Translations under genes and position numbers: made by a program
Shown: one piece after another, positions 1 to 5,543 of the stretch
How positions within the stretch are numbered: the stretch's first letter is position 1
Layout: every line of letters starts with the position of its first letter
Notes under the pieces: model-generated
The model's input: only the letters and a program-made list of their open reading frames with translations
The model's database searches: none
Told to the model about the DNA's origin: nothing
From: Verrucomicrobiota bacterium
GTDB taxonomy: Bacteria; Verrucomicrobiota; Verrucomicrobiia; Chthoniobacterales; Terrimicrobiaceae
DNA: 5,889 nt
Direction: 5' to 3'
NCBI GenBank assembly: GCA_026398285.1
Contig: JAPLTI010000252.1
Location: 1 to 5,889 of the forward strand

Positions 1-1
1 C

Positions 2-763
2 TTCCGCGTCGAGTATTCCGCATGGGAACTCCTCAACAAATCCTCCCGCATCGCGGCCAAGACCGCCCTTGCCGAACTGGTTCGGGAAATCCGCGCGACG
101 CCCGGCACCCAACTCCTCCTCTTCAGCATGGTGACTCCGAAAGCCGATCTCGGCTTCATGCTGCTCACACCCGATCTCCAAAATGCCGACGCCTTCTCCA
201 AGCGTCTCGCGGGCGCCCTCGGGCCCGATATTCTCACCCCGACCTTCAGCTGGCTCTCGATGACCGAGCGCAGCGAATACACCACCAGTGACGCAGAATA
301 CGCCGCCTCCCTCGAAGCCGAGGAAAAACTCGCTCCCGGCACGCCGGCCTTCGACGAGAAGATGCAGGCCTTCAGCGCCCGCATGGCGAAATATCTCAAG
401 GACCGCCTTGAGCCGAACCTCCCCGACTGGCCGGTCGTCTGCCTCTACCCGATGTCCAAACGCCGCGCGCCTGGGCAAAACTGGTATGCACTCGATTTCG
501 ATGCCCGCAAAAAACTCATGGCCGGCCACGCCCGCGTCGGCCGCACCTACTCGGGCCGCATTCTCCAACTCATCACAGGCTCGACCGGCCTCGACGACGA
601 GGAGTGGTTCGTGACCCTCTTTGCAAAGACAACTTCGGACATTAAAGCGATCGTCTATGAGATGCGCTTCGACGAGGTCAGCGCGCAATACGCCGAGTTC
701 GGCGAGTTCTTCATCGGGCTCCAGCTGCCACTCGACGCTCTCTACGAGCGGCTCTGCCTCTGA
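2..763 (+). CDS. hemQ: Coproheme decarboxylase (HemQ, chlorite-dismutase fold), 5' end cut by window
   Basis: Partial gene: the frame is open from base 2 to the TGA at 761-763, giving 253 visible residues, and the start lies before the window. HemQ converts Fe-coproporphyrin III to heme b by two oxidative decarboxylations, the last step of the coproporphyrin-dependent heme pathway in the cytoplasm. The C-terminal half carries the family signature YPMSKRR...NWY, then GHARVGR, then YEMRFDEVSA. By spacing, the residues equivalent to Listeria HemQ Tyr147, Met149, Lys151, proximal His174, Gln187 and Arg220 are all present (visible residues 149, 151, 153, 176, 189, 222), so it should be active as HemQ. 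The visible start (FRVEYSAWELL) matches the family region a dozen or so residues from the N-terminus, so little is missing. An internal ATG at 128 is not the start, because the family's first domain extends upstream of it. A dedicated chlorite dismutase is less likely given the YPM..KRR motif. Confidence 0.92.
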   Translation, partial: FRVEYSAWELLNKSSRIAAKTALAELVREIRATPGTQLLLFSMVTPKADLGFMLLTPDLQNADAFSKRLAGALGPDILTPTFSWLSMTERSEYTTSDAEYAASLEAEEKLAPGTPAFDEKMQAFSARMAKYLKDRLEPNLPDWPVVCLYPMSKRRAPGQNWYALDFDARKKLMAGHARVGRTYSGRILQLITGSTGLDDEEWFVTLFAKTTSDIKAIVYEMRFDEVSAQYAEFGEFFIGLQLPLDALYERLCL

Positions 764-778
764 TCGCGACTGACGCCT

Positions 779-1453
779 GTGCGCTTCGTCGTCAAATTTT
801 CGCTCGCCGTCCTCATCGCGCTGGGCGGGTATTTGTTTTGGCCGCGAAGCAGCTCGCTTTCCGGGTTTGATGCCACCTCGATGGCGGAGTTGCAAACCAG
901 TGCCTGGCGACACGCTGCGGCGGGCAAGGAAACACAAGCCCTCTTCGATCTCTACAGCATCTTCGAAGGCCAATACCGCATCCCTCCTCTCCCCGCGCTG
1001 TCAGCAGCCATGAGCATTCTCCAAGCTCACCGCGCGTTTGCCGACGCGGCGGATCAAGCCGACGAGGAGCAGGCCCTGCCGTTTTTAGAAAAAACATTTT
1101 TCATCATCGCCGAGCAAACCGGCTCGAATCTCGATCCAGCGATCATCGCCAGGCTCGAACTCTTCACATGGTCCCTCGCGCGCGACCGCTTGAAGGAACG
1201 CCAACTCGCCGCAGCTATCGCCGAAAAACTCGCTCTACTCCACGGCGGCGCGGCACAGGCTTATCAAGCCGCTGCCTCGGACTTTGCGCATGCCAGGCGT
1301 CTCGCAGCCGCAAAAAACTGGAGCGCGGCGAGCGATGCCGAGACCACCGCATGGCAGAAACTACGCCGGCAACTTGACTCCCGCAGCCAACAACCAGCAG
1401 ATCACCGCGCGGCAGATCCCTCCGCCGGATTAAGCCGCAGCAACCAGTTGTAA
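779..1453 (+). CDS. Membrane-anchored hypothetical protein (224 aa)
   Basis: Unrecognised protein of 224 residues starting at GTG 779, 15 bases after the hemQ stop, so probably cotranscribed with it. No convincing Shine-Dalgarno site is visible; GTG is chosen because it directly precedes a basic residue and a hydrophobic run. Residues about 7-21 form one membrane segment after Arg2 and Lys6, with no lipobox cysteine, so an uncleaved anchor or a signal peptide is possible. The rest is alanine-rich and predicted largely helical (about residues 30-195), with the pattern 'ALFDLYSIFEGQYRI', then 'ALPFLEKTFFIIAEQTGS', then 'ARLELFTW'. This reminds me of hypothetical proteins in other bacteria, but I cannot name a family. 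The polar C-terminal tail (about residues 195-224) overlaps the end of the convergent kup gene by 52 bases. Heme-related function is only a guess from position. Confidence 0.72.
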   Translation: MRFVVKFSLAVLIALGGYLFWPRSSSLSGFDATSMAELQTSAWRHAAAGKETQALFDLYSIFEGQYRIPPLPALSAAMSILQAHRAFADAADQADEEQALPFLEKTFFIIAEQTGSNLDPAIIARLELFTWSLARDRLKERQLAAAIAEKLALLHGGAAQAYQAAASDFAHARRLAAAKNWSAASDAETTAWQKLRRQLDSRSQQPADHRAADPSAGLSRSNQL

Positions 1454-3309
1454 ACAATGAGGCTGTCAGGCGGAATGTTCAGGTAATCCGAGCCTGGAAG
1501 GACATTCCGCGACAGGAATCCAAAAAGCTTTTTTTCCCAGCGCCTCATTTGCTTGTTTGAACAGGTGACGATCAACTCCTGCGCGAGGATGTGGAACACA
1601 GGAGTCCTCCATCCCCCCTCGCCAGCCTGCTCGGCACACTTTTGCAAAATCAAGGGCACATCCGGTTCGTTCATGTAACCATGCCGCGCACTCGCCTCCC
1701 AAAGACCAGCGGAGTGCTTTTTGATCGTTATGTTTTCAGCCTCGGCAAAAGGATTTCCCCACCCGGCATCGAGCAAGAGAATCACCACATTTTCCGGCAG
1801 AACCTGCGTGCGCCGGTATTGCTCGAGAATCCGTGCCACCGAGAATTCCGGATCGATCTGGCGCATCACGTAAACCTGCGTTCCCGGCACACGGCGAAAA
1901 TTCTCGGTATCCATCCGCGCGGCCAGCTCCTGCAGTCCCAGCGGGCTTGCCAGCAAGTGCCCATGCACCAAATCCCGACCCTTCCGCCAAGTGAGCATCA
2001 CAGCCGCCACCGCGAAAGCAAGGGCCAGAGGCACGATGCCGCCATCCGCGATTTTCGTGAGACACGCCCCAAACAACGGCAAATCCAAACTCAACAGGCC
2101 GATCAAAACGCCCACGGCCCAGACGCGCGACACGCTAGGCTCCGCCCACTTCACCACAAAAAAGGCGACCGATGTCACAGCCATGGCCCCCGTCACAGCG
2201 ATTCCATAAGCCCCGGCTAGCGCATCCGCCGTGTGGAATCCCAGCACCAGCATGATGCAGGCAATGCCAAAAAGACTGTTCAAAACAGGGATGTAAATTT
2301 GCCCGCGCGTCTCTGCGCTCGTGTGCCGCACATAGAGTCTCGGCAGATACCCGAGATCCATCGCCTGACTTGCAAGGGAGAACACCCCGCTGATCAAAGC
2401 CTGCGAGGCAATGATCGTTGCCGCCGTGGCCAACACCACAAGCGCCCCGCGCAAGTGACCCTCCGGAATCATAAGAAAAAACAGATTCGTCTCCGCCGCA
2501 TTCGCCGGGGTTTTCATCACAAGTGCCGCCTGCCCGAGATAGTTCAAAATCAGCGAGGGAAAAACAATCAGCCTCCAACCCGCCACGATCGGCTTCCGGC
2601 CAAAGTGCCCGAGGTCGGCGTAGAGCGCCTCCGCACCCGTCACCGCCAGCACGACAGCACCCACCAGACCCCATGCTCCCCAGCCACCCGTGGCCAGCAA
2701 CCGCGCCCCGTGCAGCGGATTCAAGGCCTGCAAGACCTCCGGACACGCTGCGATATGAACCACGCCCAACACCGCCAATACCAGAAACCATACCAACATC
2801 ACCGGCCCGAAAACGCCTCCCAGGCGACTCGTGCCGAAACGCTGAACAAAGAAAAACACCCCCAGAATTCCCACAGCCAAGGGCAACGAATACACGCCCC
2901 AAGCCGGATTCACGCTCGCCAGGCCCTCGACCGCACTCAGCACCGAAACCGCCGGAGTGATCGCCCCGTCGCCAAAGAGTAACGCCGCGCCAAACACCAG
3001 CAGGCACGCCATCCATCCCCGGCTCGCAGCACCCGTCGGGCGCCCATTAAAAATCCGCGCCATCAGCGCGAAAATCCCGCCCTCGCCGTGATAGTCGGCC
3101 CGCATGACCAACATCACATATTTCACCCACACCACCAAAAAGAGCGTCCAAATGATCAGCGAAGCCACGCCCAGTGCGGCCTGCGCACCCGCAAGACTCA
3201 CCGCGATCTGATACGCATACAACGGGCTCGTGCCAATATCTCCAAAGACAACGCCCAGCGCTAAAACCGCCATTCCCGCAACACCGGATTTGTTTTTGAT
3301 CTCGGCCAC
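1402..3309 (-). CDS. kup: Kup-family potassium uptake protein (635 aa)
   Basis: Inner-membrane K+ uptake protein of the KUP/HAK/KT family, thought to act as a K+/H+ symporter. Residues 19-31 read GVVFGDIGTSPLY, the family hallmark, with Asp24. Further conserved acidic sites are Asp114 in FGDGAITPA and Glu227 in TGAEALYADLGHFG, corresponding to E. coli Kup Asp23, Glu116 (Asp in most homologues) and Glu229. About twelve hydrophobic segments fill residues 13 to about 450, then a cytoplasmic domain ends with an IPPDSLIVYNWLL motif like other Kup C-termini. The frame is open to an ATG at 3435, but that would add 42 low-complexity residues and overlap the upstream zinc-ribbon gene by 115 bases. GTG at 3309 has a consensus AGGAGG seven bases upstream and gives the normal family length. 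It is downstream gene of a probable two-gene operon; its 3' end overlaps a convergent gene by 52 bases. Confidence 0.97.
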   Translation of the reverse strand: MAEIKNKSGVAGMAVLALGVVFGDIGTSPLYAYQIAVSLAGAQAALGVASLIIWTLFLVVWVKYVMLVMRADYHGEGGIFALMARIFNGRPTGAASRGWMACLLVFGAALLFGDGAITPAVSVLSAVEGLASVNPAWGVYSLPLAVGILGVFFFVQRFGTSRLGGVFGPVMLVWFLVLAVLGVVHIAACPEVLQALNPLHGARLLATGGWGAWGLVGAVVLAVTGAEALYADLGHFGRKPIVAGWRLIVFPSLILNYLGQAALVMKTPANAAETNLFFLMIPEGHLRGALVVLATAATIIASQALISGVFSLASQAMDLGYLPRLYVRHTSAETRGQIYIPVLNSLFGIACIMLVLGFHTADALAGAYGIAVTGAMAVTSVAFFVVKWAEPSVSRVWAVGVLIGLLSLDLPLFGACLTKIADGGIVPLALAFAVAAVMLTWRKGRDLVHGHLLASPLGLQELAARMDTENFRRVPGTQVYVMRQIDPEFSVARILEQYRRTQVLPENVVILLLDAGWGNPFAEAENITIKKHSAGLWEASARHGYMNEPDVPLILQKCAEQAGEGGWRTPVFHILAQELIVTCSNKQMRRWEKKLFGFLSRNVLPGSDYLNIPPDSLIVYNWLLRLNPAEGSAAR

Positions 3310-3316
3310 GGGATTT

Positions 3317-3322
3317 CCTCCT
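3317..3322 (-). promoter_or_regulatory. Shine-Dalgarno site of kup, overlapping upstream stop codon
   Basis: On the minus strand the sequence TAGGAGGAAATCCCGTG contains AGGAGG at 3322-3317, seven bases before the GTG at 3309. The TAG stop of the zinc-ribbon gene (3323-3321) shares its last two bases with this site. It is the best ribosome binding site in the window and fixes the kup start. The arrangement suggests translational coupling between the two genes. Confidence 0.85.
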
Positions 3323-3554
3323 ACGACAAATCCTCCGCCGTCACACTCTGCTGGGGTCGCGAGGCCAGCATCCTCGCCTGCTCCACCACCCGCTCCGGCG
3401 CTTCGTCGAAGCGGTAGCCATGGCAATTCGGACATGAGGTGACCCGCATGGTGACGATGGATTCACACCCCTCGCACACCTTGAAATTTTCAGGCGCCGC
3501 GATGATTTTTTCCGCCCTCGCCGCCCGGTCCGCCAGATGATCAGTGCTCGACAT
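3321..3554 (-). CDS. Small zinc-ribbon protein (77 aa), upstream of kup
   Basis: A 77-residue protein starting at ATG 3554. The frame continues far upstream, but that part is antisense to rnpB and is not coding. Cys27-x2-Cys30 (KVCEGC) and Cys41-x2-Cys44 (SCPNCHGYRFD) form a typical zinc-ribbon pair ten residues apart. An N-terminal helix (DHLADRAARAEKIIAAPE) precedes it and a second helix (APERVVEQARML) follows. I recall similar short proteins in Verrucomicrobiota genomes, with no known function; nucleic-acid or protein binding is only inferred from the fold. The gene sits 11 bases before kup on the same strand and divergently to rnpB, with which it shares a short promoter region. There is no strong ribosome binding site before the ATG. 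Confidence 0.8.
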   Translation of the reverse strand: MSSTDHLADRAARAEKIIAAPENFKVCEGCESIVTMRVTSCPNCHGYRFDEAPERVVEQARMLASRPQQSVTAEDLS

Positions 3555-3613
3555 TTGCGTATGCGTATCACCGATCCGCCCTCGCGCAAAATCGAAATGC
3601 ACACGATCACCGC

Positions 3614-3641
3614 TTGAAAAACCCCGCCACGCGTTTACCTT
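3614..3641 (+). promoter_or_regulatory. Candidate sigma70-type promoter of rnpB
   Basis: TTGAAA at 3614-3619 (five of six consensus bases) and TACCTT at 3636-3641 (three of six, keeping the T-A...T positions) are 16 bases apart. The -10 ends seven bases before the predicted first base of the RNA at 3649. The spacing fits well, but the -10 match is weak. It lies in the 94-base gap to the divergent zinc-ribbon gene, for which I see no clear promoter. Confidence 0.45.
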
Positions 3642-3648
3642 ATCCACC

Positions 3649-4071
3649 GATGGCGGACGGTCGCTCCCTGCAGGTCGCAAGGCCCGCTTGGAGAGGAAAG
3701 TCCGGACACCACAAGGCAGCATGCCGCGTAGAATGCGCGGGGGGCCGGGGCCAAAGTCCCGGTCGACGGAAAGTGTCACAGAGAACATACCGCCCACCCC
3801 GGTGCAAACCGGGCGGCAAGGGTGAAAAGGCGGAGTAAAAGCCCACCGCCCCGAGCGTAAGCAAGGGGGCACGAAAAACCCCATGCGGTGCAAGACAGAA
3901 CAGGAGGGATCGGGTCGCCTGCCCAACACGCCGCGCAAGCGGCGACACCCTCCGGGTATTGGTCGCAGTCCGCAAGGACCCCTCCCCGCCGCAAGGCGTG
4001 GAGTGAGACAAATGACCGTCCAGGCAGTCGGCGCAAGCCGCCCGCTGGACAGAATCCGGCTTACAGCCATC
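3649..4071 (+). ncRNA. rnpB: RNase P RNA, bacterial class A
   Basis: Catalytic RNA of ribonuclease P, which removes 5' leaders from tRNA precursors. Conserved blocks occur in the correct order: GAGGAAAGTCCGGAC at 3693-3707 (5' strand of P4), ACAGAGAACATACCGCC at 3778-3794, the GGCAAGGGTGAAAAGG segment followed by AGTAAAAGCCCACCG near 3815-3850, and ACAGAATCCGGCTTACA at 4049-4065 (3' strand of P4). The ends are placed by the terminal helix P1: GATGGC at 3649-3654 pairs with GCCATC at 4066-4071, giving about 423 bases, within the class A range. Several hairpins close with GCAA tetraloops (3929-3944, 3968-3979, 3987-3998, 4029-4040), and GTCCAG at 4018-4023 pairs with CTGGAC at 4045-4050. The exact 5' and 3' ends are inferred from pairing and could be off by a few bases. 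Confidence 0.97.
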
Positions 4072-4077
4072 AACCCC

Positions 4078-4118
4078 TCGGGGGCGCTCCGCAAACACGG
4101 CGCGCCCCCGGCCTTTTT
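4078..4118 (+). terminator. Intrinsic terminator of rnpB
   Basis: A nine-base perfect G+C stem (CGGGGGCGC at 4079-4087 with GCGCCCCCG at 4102-4110) is extended by a T-G pair outside. Inside, a further three-base CCG/CGG stem follows one mismatch and closes a six-base loop. Five T residues follow at 4114-4118. It begins six bases after the predicted 3' end of RNase P RNA. No T-run lies on the other side, so it should act mainly on the plus strand. Confidence 0.88.
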
Positions 4119-4119
4119 A

Positions 4120-4335
4120 TCACTGCTGTTGCTGTTCCTGCTGACTGCTCAAGCCCTCCACCAAAACCGCCCCCTTCAGCAACCGGCAAAACTCCTTCTT
4201 CGTCACCTGCTCATGAGGCCCCCGCCCGCTCAAAGGATCCGTCATCATCTTATATTGCACCTCCAACCTCCCCAACTGAACAATCCGATAATACTCGCTC
4301 CCCTTATGCCAAATCTGATTCTGCTGAAGTTTCAT
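4120..4335 (-). CDS. Conserved small hypothetical protein (71 aa) with glutamine-rich tail
   Basis: A 71-residue soluble protein starting MKLQQNQIWHKGSEYYRIV. The core has alternating beta-like hydrophobics (QIWHKG, YYRIVQLGRLEVQYKMM), then a basic helix TKKEFCRLLKGAVLV. I recall short proteins with this pattern, including the KKEFCRLLKGA motif, in Verrucomicrobiota. Their function is unknown, and the fold resembles a small beta-barrel plus a helix. A TTG at 4371 in the same frame would add twelve residues, but ATG 4335 begins at the conserved-looking part and is preferred; neither has a good ribosome binding site. The last residues SSQQEQQQQ come from a CTG/TTG-rich stretch on the plus strand. 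The stop codon sits one base beyond the T-run of the rnpB terminator, so the two genes converge almost end to end. Confidence 0.65.
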   Translation of the reverse strand: MKLQQNQIWHKGSEYYRIVQLGRLEVQYKMMTDPLSGRGPHEQVTKKEFCRLLKGAVLVEGLSSQQEQQQQ

Positions 4336-4462
4336 ATCCCCGTTATCCGAACCGCCCCGCCAATGCGCCAACCTTTTCTCAAAGAAACCGCCTTTGGTTT
4401 TTGGTGCAATTACCGAAGCGCCTCGTTCGCGGTTTCCTTCATGGTGAAAGCGATGACCATGT

Positions 4463-4498
4463 AAACTGGGGGTCAGTGTTCATTTTCTTTCATTTTTA
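4463..4498 (+). repeat. Left terminal inverted repeat of the transposase element
   Basis: AAACT, one variable base (G4468), then 30 bases beginning GGGGTCAGTGTTC and ending CATTTTTA. The reverse complement occurs at 5314-5349 with the variable base as the only difference. The repeat runs into the coding region and supplies the last codons and the TGA stop (4475-4473) of the transposase. Confidence 0.96.
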
Positions 4499-5276
4499 CC
4501 CCAACAAACCGCCACAGCTCCTCTGAAACCTTCTCCTCAAGCCGCGATAAATCCATACGGTGAACCACCCTGCTCACATTGGCCGAGTTTTTCATGCCCA
4601 AATGCTCGGCGATCCACGCCTGCGAAACCGTTGTCTTTTTCCACAGCAAACATGCAAGCAGGACCTTACGCGGTTCGGTGCAACGATACCCGGCTAACTC
4701 ATCCTTGGTGAGTTTTGCCAATCGCAATCCCTCTTCCAGCAGAACCAGCGCGCTTTGCTCCCCGTGAGCCTTCCTTTCGGGACTCGCATCATAGCCGCGC
4801 GCCTTGCGTTTTCGCCCGATCGCCGCCTCGCCGAGCTTCATCAACTTCTCCGCGAACGCCTGTTTTCCCCAATACCAGCCCCGTCGCAAATGACTTCCGC
4901 GCTTGTCGGCACCAGCATCCACGGCCACAAACCCGCTCCGCTCCCGCTCCTCGGCAGCACGCTTGTCCAGGCGCTCGACCATTTTTTTCCGACCCTGAGC
5001 CGTATCCTCCACCCCCATCGTCCCCAGCACCGTGTTTTGCAGCCATTTCATACCCTCCACCAGATTCGCCTCGGGCGTTTGGATGAAAAGATGGTAATGG
5101 TTTTCCATCAACACCCAAGCGTGCACAAGCCAACCTGTTTTTTCACAAACATCAGCAAGGCATTGCAAAAAAAACCGCCGGTCGTGATCATCCACAAAAA
5201 TCGCCGCCTTCCGGTTCCCTCGAGCCATCACATGGTAAAAAGCTCCTTCAAATTCCAATCGAATACTTCGCGCCAT
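4473..5276 (-). CDS. REP-associated tyrosine transposase with probable in-frame loss of the catalytic segment (267 aa)
   Basis: A Y1/HUH transposase of the REP-associated (RAYT) type. These enzymes nick and rejoin single-stranded DNA using a metal-bound HUH motif and a tyrosine. Residues 1-20 (MARSIRLEFEGAFYHVMARG) are the standard family opening, and His60-Tyr61-His62 in MENHYHLFIQTPEANL is the HUH motif. The family next has a block beginning QNTYTRRFN and containing a DY(I/V)xLNPVR motif with the nucleophilic tyrosine. Here residues 80-82 (QNT) pass directly to VLGTMGVEDTAQGR at about bases 5030/5031, so from memory of related 340-360-residue proteins some 80-90 residues are missing without loss of frame. 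The C-terminal region is retained, including a helix-turn-helix-like stretch (about 215-242, TVSQAWIAEHLGMKNSANVSR). ATG 5276 has GGAG seven bases upstream. The last codons lie in the left inverted repeat. It is probably inactive alone; binding to the ends could persist. Confidence 0.88.
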   Translation of the reverse strand: MARSIRLEFEGAFYHVMARGNRKAAIFVDDHDRRFFLQCLADVCEKTGWLVHAWVLMENHYHLFIQTPEANLVEGMKWLQNTVLGTMGVEDTAQGRKKMVERLDKRAAEERERSGFVAVDAGADKRGSHLRRGWYWGKQAFAEKLMKLGEAAIGRKRKARGYDASPERKAHGEQSALVLLEEGLRLAKLTKDELAGYRCTEPRKVLLACLLWKKTTVSQAWIAEHLGMKNSANVSRVVHRMDLSRLEEKVSEELWRFVGVKMKENEH

Positions 5277-5313
5277 GGCGGAACTCCAGCAGAGGAAAAC
5301 GAAACGCGCAAAC

Positions 5314-5349
5314 TAAAAATGAAAGAAAATGAACACTGACCCCTAGTTT
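5314..5349 (-). repeat. Right terminal inverted repeat of the transposase element
   Basis: Reverse complement of 4463-4498, identical over 30 bases (5314-5343) plus the outer AGTTT (5345-5349), with one mismatch at 5344. It lies upstream of the transposase start, leaving 37 bases between repeat and ATG that would hold the gene's leader. Confidence 0.96.
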
Positions 5350-5543
5350 GATGTATTTGCATCTTTAGAGCACTGACGCTGTGTTGAGGCCTTCCCGCGA
5401 GCGCTACAAAGCCGACCGCTCTTTTCCGCTCAAAACCGCGCAAGCTGATCCGCACATTCAAAAAACGCACCGCCCGACACCTGCCGCGCATCTTTTTCAT
5501 TTCCAGCACCGCCGCTGCTTTCTAAAAAATCCCCCCATCCCGC

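Larger units (their letters stand above)
4463..5349. mobile_element. REP-associated (Y1/HUH) transposase element with 36-bp inverted ends
   Basis: An 887-base unit bounded by inverted repeats that match at 35 of 36 positions and containing one transposase gene on the minus strand. The ends start with AAACT-N-GGGGTCAGTG. No target-site duplication directly abuts both ends, consistent with HUH single-strand transposition, which does not normally create one. The flanking genes (the 71-residue protein and the SWIM protein) are intact as far as visible, so the element lies in an intergenic gap. The enzyme it encodes seems to lack its catalytic tyrosine (see the gene entry), so the copy may be immobile or may depend on an intact relative. 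Confidence 0.82.

Noticed and set aside
2135..3016. 293-residue minus-strand frame and several plus-strand frames inside kup
   Set aside because: They lie entirely within the well-supported kup gene in other frames and show no domain signature.
3310..3435. N-terminal extension of Kup from ATG 3435
   Set aside because: It would add 42 Gly/Ala-rich residues not typical of the family and cover the zinc-ribbon gene; the GTG at 3309 has a consensus ribosome binding site.
3555..4098. Long minus-strand open frames covering most of 3640-4098, including an upstream extension of the zinc-ribbon frame to 4094
   Set aside because: They are antisense to the highly conserved RNase P RNA, whose G+C richness leaves frames open by chance; antisense rnpB frames are a familiar misannotation.
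4384..4436. Inverted pair GAAACCGC (4384-4391) and GCGGTTTC (4429-4436)
   Set aside because: Only eight bases with a 37-base loop and no T-run; no support for a terminator or riboswitch.
4410..4460. 16-codon minus-strand frame MVIAFTMKETANEALR just outside the left repeat
   Set aside because: Too short to support as a gene, no ribosome binding site, and no clear relation to its neighbours; it may be a remnant or chance.
4755..5339. 194-residue plus-strand frame opposite the transposase
   Set aside because: It is a shadow of the transposase gene with no recognisable domain; its MKENEH end only reflects the mirrored repeat.
4459..5354. ATGT on both sides of the element (4459-4462 and 5351-5354) as a target-site duplication
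   Set aside because: The right copy is offset by one base from the repeat edge, four bases match easily by chance, and HUH elements do not normally duplicate their target.
5350..5543. Possible gene remnants or promoter between the element and the SWIM protein
   Set aside because: The short frames here have no recognisable protein features, and no promoter pair stands out from the AT-rich bases near 5350-5370.
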